Source of the DNA: Microbacterium radiodurans
GTDB taxonomy: Bacteria; Actinomycetota; Actinomycetes; Actinomycetales; Microbacteriaceae
Direction: 5' to 3'
Length of the DNA: 64,000 bases
Assembly: GCF_008710705.1 (NCBI RefSeq)
Contig: NZ_VYRZ01000002.1
Location: 868,001-932,000 of the forward strand
Part shown: positions 54,856-63,405 of the stretch, piece after piece
Layout: every line of letters begins with the position of its first letter
How positions within the stretch are numbered: position 1 is the stretch's first letter
Position numbers and translations under genes: made by a program
The notes under the pieces: generated by a model
Told to the model about the DNA's origin: nothing
The model's database searches: none
Seen by the model: the letters and a program-made list of their open reading frames with translations, nothing else

Positions 54856-55191
54856 CTACGCGCCGACGACGATGAGGACGATTCCGGCGAGGACCGCGAG
54901 GGCGCACAGCCCGAATGCCGCGTACGCGCCGATGAGTGCGACGCGCTTCTGAGTGGGGGTGAGCGGATTCTTCTTGGCCGCCTTCGCCGCAGCCTTCGCG
55001 CGGCGACGTGCCTGCTTCTCGCTGATGACGGCGATCGCGTCGGTGAACTCCGCGGGCGTGACGACGGGCACGCGTCCCGCGCGCACCATCAGGCGCAGTC
55101 CGAGCGCGTAGAAGCCTACGACGAGCACCGCGCCGGAGAGGGCGACGGCGAAGACGTGCAGGAAGGCGGTCCAGTCGATCGAGACGTTCAT
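54856..55191 (-). CDS. Small two-helix membrane protein next to the phosphate transporter
   Basis: A 111-residue protein with transmembrane helices at about 10-36 and 86-110 and a basic Lys/Ala-rich cytosolic loop (KQARRRAKAAAKAAKKN). Its ATG overlaps the stop of the phosphate transporter (ATGA), so it is co-translated and may modulate or assist it. No family function is known. Confidence 0.78.
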   Translation of the reverse strand: MNVSIDWTAFLHVFAVALSGAVLVVGFYALGLRLMVRAGRVPVVTPAEFTDAIAVISEKQARRRAKAAAKAAKKNPLTPTQKRVALIGAYAAFGLCALAVLAGIVLIVVGA

Positions 55192-56417
55192 CGCTTCTCC
55201 TCACGCTCCGCAGCGGCACTCGCCGCGGCGTGACGCTGCTGACGCCGCGTCGGCGGCGGGTCGGCGGGCACGTCGACGGCGAGGCCCGAGTCCGCGACCT
55301 CGCTCATCGCGTTGCCGGCGTGGACCTCGTCGCGGCGCGAGCGGAGGAACATCGCGAGCACGATCACGACGGCCAGCACGGCGTCGATCGCGATGCCGAC
55401 CGGGCCGAGCCACACGACCAGGAGCGCCGCGAGGGCGCCGACGGCACCGGAGGCGGGGAGCGTCAGGAGCCAGCCGACCATGATGCGTCCGACGGTGCGC
55501 CACCGGACCGTCGAACCGCGGCGACCCAGACCCGATCCGATGACCGATCCCGACGCGACCTGCGTGGTCGACAGCGCGAAGCCGAGCGCGCTCGAGGCGA
55601 GGATCGTCGATGCCGTCGAGGTCTCCGCCGAGAAGCCCTGGGCGGGCTTGACGTCGGTGAGTCCCTTGCCGAGCGTGCGGATGATGCGCCAGCCGCCCAT
55701 GTACGTGCCGAGCGCGATCGTCACGGCGCACGCGATGATGACCCACAGCTGCGGCTCTGCGTGCTCGGCGCTCTGCCATCCGGCCGCGATGAGCGCGAGC
55801 GTGATGACGCCCATCGTCTTCTGCGCGTCGTTGGTGCCGTGGGCCAGCGCGACGAGCGAGGACGTGAAGATCTGTCCCCACCGGAAGCCGTCGCGGCCGT
55901 CGGGCTTGCCGTCGTGGCGGCGGGTCACGGCGTAGGCGACCTTCGTGACGGTGAAGGCGATGACGCCGGCCGTCACCGGGGCGATGAGGGCGGGCAGGAT
56001 GACCTTGCTCAACACGACGCCGAAGTCGATCGCCATGGCCCCGACGCCGACGAGCGTCGCCCCGATGAGCCCACCGAACAGGGCGTGGGACGAGCTCGAG
56101 GGCAGGCCGAGAAGCCACGTCAGCATGTTCCAGGTGATCGCGCCGATGAGGCCGGCGAAGATGAGCGGGAGCAGGGCCGCGACCCCGAGCTGCTCTTCGT
56201 GGATGATGCCGTGCGAGACGGTCTTGGCGACCTCCGTCGAGAGGAAAGCGCCGACGAGGTTCAGCCCCGCGGCGAGGAGGACGGCGACCTTGGGCTTCAG
56301 CGCGCCGGTCGCGATGGGCGTCGCCATCGCATTGGCCGTGTCGTGGAAGCCGTTGGTGAAGTCGAAGAAGAGGGCCAGTCCGATGACCAGCAGGAGGATG
56401 AGTACAGCGGTTTCCAC
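55188..56417 (-). CDS. pit: Low-affinity inorganic phosphate transporter (Pit)
   Basis: A 409-residue PiT-family symporter (PHO4 fold). The family signature FDFTNGFHDTANAMATPIATG is spread over residues 13-33, and the second repeat has SLVALAHGTNDAQKTMGVI. About ten membrane helices with a C-terminal charged tail (RRQQRHAAASAAAEREEKR). The GTG start at 56417 precedes the first helix; the longer N-terminal reading is unlikely. Confidence 0.92.
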   Translation of the reverse strand: METAVLILLLVIGLALFFDFTNGFHDTANAMATPIATGALKPKVAVLLAAGLNLVGAFLSTEVAKTVSHGIIHEEQLGVAALLPLIFAGLIGAITWNMLTWLLGLPSSSSHALFGGLIGATLVGVGAMAIDFGVVLSKVILPALIAPVTAGVIAFTVTKVAYAVTRRHDGKPDGRDGFRWGQIFTSSLVALAHGTNDAQKTMGVITLALIAAGWQSAEHAEPQLWVIIACAVTIALGTYMGGWRIIRTLGKGLTDVKPAQGFSAETSTASTILASSALGFALSTTQVASGSVIGSGLGRRGSTVRWRTVGRIMVGWLLTLPASGAVGALAALLVVWLGPVGIAIDAVLAVVIVLAMFLRSRRDEVHAGNAMSEVADSGLAVDVPADPPPTRRQQRHAAASAAAEREEKR

Positions 56418-56626
56418 TGCGCGCTCTCTGTGACGTGCGGGCCCCGGCTGGGGGTCCGGCAGGTGTGATCGGGTTGCCGCGGCCGCGGCGGGCGCGAACG
56501 AAGAGTTCACCGTCTGTTCATGGTCCGGCAACCGGACCATCGAATCCTGCCACACTTCTGGGTCGCTGCCGACGGGGGCCGGGCCAGGACGTCCATCGGG
56601 GCCGCATCCGGCGCTAGCGTTGAACG

Positions 56627-58753
56627 GTGACCGACACCCGCGATGCCGCCCCCGTCCAGCCCCCGCATGCCGATACGCGCGACCACCTGCGGACCCACCA
56701 CGGCGACGAGGTCAACGACCGCTACGAGTGGCTGCGGGCGAAGGACGACGCCGCCGTGCTCGCGCACCTCGAGGCCGAGAACGCCTATACGGATGCGCGC
56801 ACGACTCATCTCGCCGGCCTGCGCGACCGCATCTTCGACGAGATCAAAGGACGCACCCTCGAGACCGATCTCTCCGTGCCGACTCGGCGCGGATCGTGGT
56901 GGTATTACGGACGGACGGTCGAGGGCAGCGAGTACGGGATCCAGTGCCGTGCGCCGCTCGCGGGCGACGACGACTGGACGCCGCCCGTGCTCGAGCCGGG
57001 CGTCCCGGTGCCCGGGGAGCAGATCATCCTCGACGGCAACGTCGAGGCCGAGGGGCACGACTTCTTCTCGCTCGGCAGCTTCGAGGTCTCCACCGACGGC
57101 GCGCTGCTGCTCTACGGCACCGACGTCGAGGGCGACGAGCGCTACACGCTGCGACTGCGCGACATCGCGTCGGGTAAGCAGCTGGCGGACGAGATCCCCG
57201 GCACCTTCGCGGGCGCCTCCCTCTCCCCCGACGGGCGCTTCGTCGTCTACTCGACCGTCGATGACGCGTGGCGGCCCGACACGGTGTGGCTTCATGAGAT
57301 CGGTGCGGACGCGGCATCCGACACCCGCCTCTTCCACGAGCCCGACGAGCGCTACTGGGTGGGAGCGGGCTTCACGCGCAGCGACCGATACCTCGTGATC
57401 GAGGTCGGCTCGTCGATCACGAGCGAGGAGTTCCTCGTTCCCGCGGACGACCTGCGCGCCGAGCCTCGGTCGGTGTGGCCGCGACGCGAGGGCGTCGAGT
57501 ACTCGGTGTCGCACGCCGTCGTCGGGGGCGAGGACGTGCTGTACGTGCTGCACAACGAGGATGCCGTCGACTTCGAGCTCGTGCGCGTGCGCGCATCCGA
57601 CCCGACCGGCGAGCGCACCGTGGTCATCGCGCACGAGTCGGGCCGCCGCCTGGACGGCCTGTCGACCTTCCGCGACTTCGCCGTCGTCGGCTACCGACGC
57701 GACGGTCTGCAGCGGCTCGCCCTGTTCGACTACGCCCGCTCGGCGATGGCGGAGCTCGAGTTCGCCGAGCCCCTGTACACGGTCGGAATGGGCGGCAACC
57801 CGGAATGGGCGCCGCCGGTCCTGCGGCTCGGCTACGGGTCGTTCGTCACCCCCGGCGCCGTCTACGACTACGTCGTCGCGTCCGGAGAGCTGATCCTCCG
57901 CAAGCAGCAGCCGGTCCTCGGGGGCTACGAGTCGTCGGACTACGCGCAGGAGCGGCTGTGGGCCACCGCCGACGATGGAACGCGCATCCCCGTCTCGCTC
58001 GTCTGGAAGCGCTCGTTCGGCACGCCGGGAGGTGACGGCGGCGCTCGCGCCCTGCACCTGTACGGCTACGGCTCCTACGAGCACTCGATCGATCCGTCGA
58101 TGTCGGTGTCACGCCTGTCGCTGCTCGACCGTGGCGTCGTCTTCGCCGTCGCGCACGTCCGTGGCGGCGGCGAGATGGGGCGCCGGTGGTACGAGGAGGG
58201 GAAGCTGCTGCACAAGCGCAACACCTTCACCGACTTCGTCGCCGTCGCGCGCCACCTCGTCGACACCGGGTGGACCTCTCCCGATCGCCTCGTCGCGGAG
58301 GGCGGTTCCGCCGGCGGTCTGTTGATGGGCGCCGTCGCGAACCTCGCCCCGGAGCTGTTCGCGGGCGTGCTCGCCGCCGTGCCGTTCGTCGATGCGCTCA
58401 CGACCATCCTCGACCCGTCGCTGCCGCTCACCGTGATCGAGTGGGACGAGTGGGGCGACCCCCTCCACGACGCCGACGTGTACGCGTACATGAAGTCGTA
58501 CTCGCCGTATGAGAACGTCCGCGAGGATGCCGCATACCCCCGCATCCTGGCCGTCACCTCGCTCAACGACACACGCGTGCTGTACGTGGAACCGGCGAAG
58601 TGGGTGGCGCGCCTGCGCGAGGTCGGCGCCGACGCGCTGCTGAAGTGCGAGATGTCGGCCGGGCACGGCGGCGTCAGCGGGCGCTACAACTCCTGGCGCG
58701 AGCGCGCGTTCGAGCTGGCCTGGCTCCTGGACGTGGTCGGCCTCGCCGACTGA
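56627..58753 (+). CDS. ptrB: S9 family oligopeptidase (oligopeptidase B-like)
   Basis: A 708-residue serine peptidase with an N-terminal seven-bladed propeller (about 60-400) and a C-terminal alpha/beta hydrolase domain. The nucleophile lies in GGSAGGLLMG; LNDTRVLYVEPAKW includes the catalytic Asp and AGHGGVSGRY the His. It resembles oligopeptidase B, cutting short peptides after basic residues. It is divergent from pit with a 209-bp gap. Confidence 0.92.
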   Translation: MTDTRDAAPVQPPHADTRDHLRTHHGDEVNDRYEWLRAKDDAAVLAHLEAENAYTDARTTHLAGLRDRIFDEIKGRTLETDLSVPTRRGSWWYYGRTVEGSEYGIQCRAPLAGDDDWTPPVLEPGVPVPGEQIILDGNVEAEGHDFFSLGSFEVSTDGALLLYGTDVEGDERYTLRLRDIASGKQLADEIPGTFAGASLSPDGRFVVYSTVDDAWRPDTVWLHEIGADAASDTRLFHEPDERYWVGAGFTRSDRYLVIEVGSSITSEEFLVPADDLRAEPRSVWPRREGVEYSVSHAVVGGEDVLYVLHNEDAVDFELVRVRASDPTGERTVVIAHESGRRLDGLSTFRDFAVVGYRRDGLQRLALFDYARSAMAELEFAEPLYTVGMGGNPEWAPPVLRLGYGSFVTPGAVYDYVVASGELILRKQQPVLGGYESSDYAQERLWATADDGTRIPVSLVWKRSFGTPGGDGGARALHLYGYGSYEHSIDPSMSVSRLSLLDRGVVFAVAHVRGGGEMGRRWYEEGKLLHKRNTFTDFVAVARHLVDTGWTSPDRLVAEGGSAGGLLMGAVANLAPELFAGVLAAVPFVDALTTILDPSLPLTVIEWDEWGDPLHDADVYAYMKSYSPYENVREDAAYPRILAVTSLNDTRVLYVEPAKWVARLREVGADALLKCEMSAGHGGVSGRYNSWRERAFELAWLLDVVGLAD

Positions 58754-58793
58754 CCCGCCCGCCGGTCGCCCGCGCATGTCACCGGCTGTCGGT

Positions 58794-58858
58794 ACAGGCG
58801 AACCGGCGGTTACAGGCGGATCCGCTGCAGAACGTCCTGCATCCGTCGGTTCGCCTGT
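58794..58858. repeat. Palindromic element L2 (65 bp), 3' side of AbiEi/DUF559 gene 2
   Basis: Outer arms ACAGGCGAACCG and CGGTTCGCCTGT are perfectly complementary over 12 bp. Inside are ACAGG and CGTCCTGC, plus a GCGGATCCGC palindrome. It aligns without gaps at a constant 1,021-bp offset to the element at 59815-59879. It begins 11 bp past the stop of the gene at 58870. Confidence 0.85.
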
Positions 58859-58869
58859 CGTCGTGATGC

Positions 58870-59718
58870 TCAGCGCGGGTGGTGATGACCCTGTGCCATG
58901 GCCGTCGCGATGGTCTCGGTCACGAACTGCGGGTCGAAGAGCACCTGTTGGTAGTCGAACCGGAGCACCACGTAGCCGCGCAAGACGAGTCGCGCGTCAG
59001 CGCGGAGATCGCGCCGCCGCTGGCGGGCCTGGTGGTGAGCGAAGCCGTCGAGCTGCACGACGAGCCGCTCGCCGATGAGCCCATCGACAGGATGGCCGTC
59101 GATCACCACCTGTTGTGCGACCGCGACCCCCAGCCCTCGCATGAGGCGCACGAAGGCGGTCTCGATCCCGGAATCCGACAACGAGGATGCGGAGCGGGCG
59201 AGTCGCGATGCCGACGTCGATCGCCATCGCACAGAGGCGAGCACGCCGGCATCCACGCGACGCAGTCGGATCGCCGACTCCCATACCGCCGCGGCATCCG
59301 CTTCTCCGAGGCACCGTGCGACGTGGAACAGGACGTTGAGAATCGGATCCTCGAGCGAGAACGCGCCGCTCGGCGCGGGCGCGGCGGCCCAATGCAGGTG
59401 GACGTCGTGCGCGGCCAGTCGAGATGACGTACGCGGGACAGCGATATGAAGCCCGTCCGCCCCGTCGGGCACCCAGAGCCCCTGCCGTCGAGCGGACGTC
59501 AGACAGGTGAGGCGGCCCGCGAGCGACGCGGCACGCGCGAGCTCCGGATCAGCGGTCGGTGTCGCCAGCCAGGAGCGGCGCACCCAGGCGAAATCGCCGG
59601 CGGCGAGCCCGATTCGGACTCGGTGCGAGGTGTACCCCGCCGAGCGCAGCGTCGAGGTGTGTGCGACGCCACCTCGCCGGGCCAGCCATTCGACGAGATC
59701 GAGGTGAGGATGCGGCAT
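58870..59718 (-). CDS. AbiEi-like/DUF559 (Vsr-like nuclease) protein 2
   Basis: A 282-residue paralogue of the protein at 19140-19982: a winged-helix-like N-terminus (LRSAGYTSHRVRIGLAAGDFAWVRRSWLATP) and a C-terminal Vsr-like region with SGIETAFVRLM (Glu186), HPVDGLIG (Asp212), VVQLDGFAHHQ and LRFDY. The acidic residue equivalent to Glu220 of protein 1 is Gln222 here, so nuclease activity may be reduced or altered. Flanking palindromes lie at 58794-58858 and 59815-59879. No toxin partner is adjacent. Function unknown. Confidence 0.75.
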   Translation of the reverse strand: MPHPHLDLVEWLARRGGVAHTSTLRSAGYTSHRVRIGLAAGDFAWVRRSWLATPTADPELARAASLAGRLTCLTSARRQGLWVPDGADGLHIAVPRTSSRLAAHDVHLHWAAAPAPSGAFSLEDPILNVLFHVARCLGEADAAAVWESAIRLRRVDAGVLASVRWRSTSASRLARSASSLSDSGIETAFVRLMRGLGVAVAQQVVIDGHPVDGLIGERLVVQLDGFAHHQARQRRRDLRADARLVLRGYVVLRFDYQQVLFDPQFVTETIATAMAQGHHHPR

Positions 59719-59814
59719 CCTCCAACACTCTGGGTGGCGTGCCACCGCACCGACCTCCCCTGCCCACCGGTGGACACTCGGGCCGCACTCCGCCGTCGTG
59801 GAGGACACACGGAC

Positions 59815-59879
59815 GCAGGCGAACCTGCGCATACAGGACGAATGCGGGCGATTCGTCCTGCCCTCGCTGGTTCGCCGGC
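59815..59879. repeat. Palindromic element R2 (65 bp), 5' side of AbiEi/DUF559 gene 2
   Basis: Outer arms GCAGGCGAACC and GGTTCGCCGGC pair with one mismatch. The inner stem CAGGACGAAT/ATTCGTCCTG is perfect over 10 bp with a 7-base loop. Blocks CAGGCGAACC, ACAGG, CGTCCTGC and GGTTCGCC match L2 at identical spacing. It lies 96 bp before the start of the gene at 59718 and 12 bp past the pfkA stop. Confidence 0.87.
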
Positions 59880-59891
59880 ATCGGCCGCGGG

Positions 59892-60920
59892 TCAGCCGAA
59901 GAGGGCGGCGGCTTCCTCGTAGCGGTAGAACGGCACCGTGTTCAACTCGCCGAGCGCCTCGTCGAACGAGACGCGCACGATGTCGGTGCCCTTGAGCGAC
60001 ACCATCTGACCCCATGCGCCGTCGACGAGCGCATCGGCCGCGGCGAGCCCGAGCCGGGTCGCGAGGACCCGGTCGAATCCCGACGGCGACCCGCCGCGCT
60101 GGATGTGTCCGAGAACGGTGGCCCGGGTCTCGATGCCGGTGATGCGCTCGATCTCGGGCGCCAGCACCTCGCTGATGCCGCCGAGACGCGGCCGGTTGAA
60201 GGCGTCGAGGCCCTTGTCGCTGAAGGCCTCGTCCTGGCCGGTGAGCTTGAAGCCCTCCGAGACCACGACGAGCGGCGCGCGGCCGCGATCGAAGGCCTTC
60301 GTGACCTGCGCGGTGATCTCCTCGATCGACATGGGCACCTCGGGGATGCAGATCACGTGCGCGCCGGCGGCGATACCCGCGTGCAAGGCGATCCAGCCGA
60401 CGTGGCGGCCCATGACCTCGGCGACCATGCAGCGCTGGTGCGAGTCGCCCGTGGTGCGGAGGCGATCCATCGCGTCGGTGGCGATGTTGACGGCGGTGTC
60501 GAATCCGAACGAGTAGTCGGTCGCCTTGAGGTCGTTGTCGATGGTCTTGGGCACGCCCAGGACGTTGATCCCGTCGTTCGCCAGCCGGTTCGCGGCGGCG
60601 AGGGTGCCCTCGCCGCCGATGGCGATGATGCCGTCTATACGGTGGCGATCGAGCGTTGCGGCGATGTTCTCGGCGCCGCCGCGCGGACCCTCGTAGGGGT
60701 TCGTGCGGCTCGTGCCGAGAATCGTGCCGCCGACCTTCGACAGACCCTTCACCTCGTGACGGGTGAGCGGGAAGAAGTCCCCGTCGACCACGCCCCGCCA
60801 GCCGTCGCGGATGCCGACGAACTCGATGTTGTACGAGGTCGTGCCCTTGAGCACGACGCCGCGGATCACCGCGTTCAGTCCGGGGCAGTCGCCGCCGCTG
60901 GTGAGGATGCCGATCTTCAT
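59892..60920 (-). CDS. pfkA: 6-phosphofructokinase
   Basis: A 342-residue phosphofructokinase phosphorylating fructose-6-phosphate in glycolysis. It has TSGGDCPGLNAVIRG at 7-21, GGEGT at 102-106 and PKTIDND at 124-130, with catalytic Asp128, and later MGRHVGWIA and GHIQRGGSPS. GGEGT rather than GGEDT suggests ATP rather than pyrophosphate as donor; Lys125 is normal for this actinobacterial group. The ATG lies at 60920 after GAAGGATCTC. Confidence 0.95.
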   Translation of the reverse strand: MKIGILTSGGDCPGLNAVIRGVVLKGTTSYNIEFVGIRDGWRGVVDGDFFPLTRHEVKGLSKVGGTILGTSRTNPYEGPRGGAENIAATLDRHRIDGIIAIGGEGTLAAANRLANDGINVLGVPKTIDNDLKATDYSFGFDTAVNIATDAMDRLRTTGDSHQRCMVAEVMGRHVGWIALHAGIAAGAHVICIPEVPMSIEEITAQVTKAFDRGRAPLVVVSEGFKLTGQDEAFSDKGLDAFNRPRLGGISEVLAPEIERITGIETRATVLGHIQRGGSPSGFDRVLATRLGLAAADALVDGAWGQMVSLKGTDIVRVSFDEALGELNTVPFYRYEEAAALFG

Positions 60921-61032
60921 GGAGAGATCCTTCGTTCTTGCTACGGGTACGGATGCGGCGACTCTGCCTCTCGTCGAGACTATCGCCGTCCGTGTCGGGC
61001 TGCGAGACGCTCGCCGCCCGACCTCCCCGGGC

Positions 61033-63177
61033 TCAGTCGGCGCCGAGCGCCTGACGCAGCAGGTGCATGAGAGCCGACAGCTGCACCGAGTCGCTCGAGG
61101 TCGGATCGACCGCCTCACCGTCGAGCGCCCGAGCCGCGAGCCCCTGCTTCGAGTCGATGAGCTCGGCGATCTTCGTGTCGATCGTGTGCGCGGCGATGAT
61201 CCGCCACGCCGTGACCGGCTCCTCCTGACCGATGCGGTGCACGCGGTCGATCGCCTGCGTCTGCTCGGCAGCCGTCCACGAGAGCTCGGCGAGCACGACG
61301 TTCGACGCCGCCTGCATGTTGACGCCCACACCGGCGGCCGTCAGCGAGCAGACGGCGATCGCGACGTCGGGGTCGGTGTTGAAGGCATCGATGGCGTCCT
61401 GACGAGCGGTCGCCGTCTGGTCGCCGCGCAGTGACACCGTGCGGAGTCCGGCCGCCGCGAAGTGCGCCTCCGCGGCATCCATCACGTCGATGTGCTTCGC
61501 GAAGAACACGACCTTGCCGACCGACCGCTGCAGCTGGGCCGCATAGTCGGCGGCGAGCACGGCCTTCGCCTGACCGATGCGTCGCACCATCGTGAAGACG
61601 TTCTCGGCACCGGTTCCGGCGGCCTTCGACTCCTCGAGCTCCTGCGATGCCACGAGCCGCACGATGTCGTCGTCGGCCTCGCCGATGCGCACGCGGTCTC
61701 CCCGCGCCTCGATGATCCGGCGGTACCGCGCCGCGAGACGCTGACCGAGCTCCTGCTCGGCCTGACGGATCGAGCGACCGTACTCGTCGTCGAGCTGGAC
61801 GGGAAGGTCCGCCACGAGCTTGTCGGGGAGGTCGGCGGCGACGTCCATCTTCTTGCGACGGACGATGCCCATCGAGATGACCGCGTCGCGCGCCGCCGGG
61901 TAGAAGGCCTTGTCCGCCGGGGTGAGACCGGTCTCGTCGAGACGTTCCATCAGGACCGGTCCGGGCTTCTCGCCGTTCGCCCAGCCGAGGAAGCGCCAGA
62001 TCGCGTCGAAGTCCTCGACGTCGTTGATCAGCGGAGTGCCGGTCAGCGCCAGCATGAGCGGATCGCGCACCTGCTCGCGGATACGGCCGGCGAGCGCGAG
62101 GACGTTCTGCGACCGCTGCGATCCGAGGTTCTTGATGAAGTGCGCCTCATCGACCACCATGCCCTGGAGCCCGAGGGAGCCCAGCCACGACAGGTGCCGG
62201 TCGAGCACCTCGTAGTTGACGATGAACACGTCGGCGAAGGCGTCGATCTGGGCGCCGTCGCCGGTGATCACCGTGGCCCGGCGCTGGGGCGTCCACCGCT
62301 CGACCTCGCGCGCCCAGTTCATCTTGACGACATTCGGGACGACGGCCAGAAGCGGGTAGGCCCCGGCGACGGATGCCGCGATGACCGACTGGGCGGTCTT
62401 CCCGAGTCCCGGCTCGTCGGCGAGGAGGAAGGAGCGATGTCCCTCGCGAACCGCCTCGAGGAACCGCGACTGGTGCGGCATGATGTCGAGACCCTTGGGC
62501 GACAGACGGTCGAACTCGGGAACGGGCGGGAGCTCCATCGACGCGGCGGCTCCGCCGGCGCCGGTCTCGAACGCCTTGTACAGCGGCCCCATCAGCTCCC
62601 AGCCGTCGAGCCGACGGCGCGGCGTCTGGTGCGGCGCGCGGAGGTCGAGGTCGGGCGCCAGGAACGGGTTCGACTCCCGCCGGGCCACGACCTGCGGCGG
62701 CACGACCTGGCGCTCGGCGAGCGCGGCCGGCACGACCGGCGCCTGGACGGGCGCGACGTCGGTGATGATGAGCTCGTCCTCGGGCAGCTCGGCGCCCGAC
62801 TCCAGCAGCCAGTCGCGCCGCATGCGCTTCGCGACCGGCGACGTCGCCTGATCGACCTCGAGCAGCTGGATGAGCGACGTATCGCGCGCAGCGGTCTTCG
62901 CGAGGATCGTCGCGACGCCGTCGAGGCGCTTGAGCAGCTCGACGCGCGCGGCGCTCGAGACGCTCTCGTCCGCCTTCACACGGGCGCGCTCCTCGCGGAC
63001 GAGGAAGGCGATGACCTGGAACTTGACCCGGTTGGTGGGGCCCAGCTTGCCCCGCTGGGCCTTGGCCTCGACCTCGCGGACCTTGCGCGCGAGGATCGGG
63101 ATGAGCGGCGCGTCATCGTCGCGGCGTGCGGACGACGCCTTCCGACGGCGGTTCGCGGTCGCTGTGGCAGTAGCCAT
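61033..63177 (-). CDS. SNF2-family DEAD/DEAH ATPase
   Basis: A 714-residue SNF2-type DNA translocase/helicase. The first half of the N-terminus is not recognised; from about 225 the motor starts, with ADEPGLGKTAQSVI (Walker A), VVDEAHFIKN (motif II), LALTGTPLIND, and the C-lobe GVNMQAASNVVLAELSW and QAIDRVHRIGQ. The domain resembles RapA/SMARCAL1-like remodelers; the substrate is unknown. Two ATGs nine bases apart (63186 and 63177) follow CAGGAGGAGC. Confidence 0.9.
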   Translation of the reverse strand: MATATATANRRRKASSARRDDDAPLIPILARKVREVEAKAQRGKLGPTNRVKFQVIAFLVREERARVKADESVSSAARVELLKRLDGVATILAKTAARDTSLIQLLEVDQATSPVAKRMRRDWLLESGAELPEDELIITDVAPVQAPVVPAALAERQVVPPQVVARRESNPFLAPDLDLRAPHQTPRRRLDGWELMGPLYKAFETGAGGAAASMELPPVPEFDRLSPKGLDIMPHQSRFLEAVREGHRSFLLADEPGLGKTAQSVIAASVAGAYPLLAVVPNVVKMNWAREVERWTPQRRATVITGDGAQIDAFADVFIVNYEVLDRHLSWLGSLGLQGMVVDEAHFIKNLGSQRSQNVLALAGRIREQVRDPLMLALTGTPLINDVEDFDAIWRFLGWANGEKPGPVLMERLDETGLTPADKAFYPAARDAVISMGIVRRKKMDVAADLPDKLVADLPVQLDDEYGRSIRQAEQELGQRLAARYRRIIEARGDRVRIGEADDDIVRLVASQELEESKAAGTGAENVFTMVRRIGQAKAVLAADYAAQLQRSVGKVVFFAKHIDVMDAAEAHFAAAGLRTVSLRGDQTATARQDAIDAFNTDPDVAIAVCSLTAAGVGVNMQAASNVVLAELSWTAAEQTQAIDRVHRIGQEEPVTAWRIIAAHTIDTKIAELIDSKQGLAARALDGEAVDPTSSDSVQLSALMHLLRQALGAD

Positions 63178-63405
63178 GGTCGGCATGCTCCTCCTGAGCC
63201 TGAGTGCCGGAAGACCCCGCTGCGGCGGGATCGGTCGGAATACCGCTCGGGGGCGCCGGACGGCGAGGAGAGCGGAGACGAGAGTGTCGCTGCCGCCCGC
63301 GGAACCCGCTTCAGCGGGGTGCGGCATCGAACGCGGCGACGTCCCGATGCCGCCTATTCTACGCCATGCCGCCCCGGCCGGCATTCATGCGCTCGGAGCG
63401 ACGGG

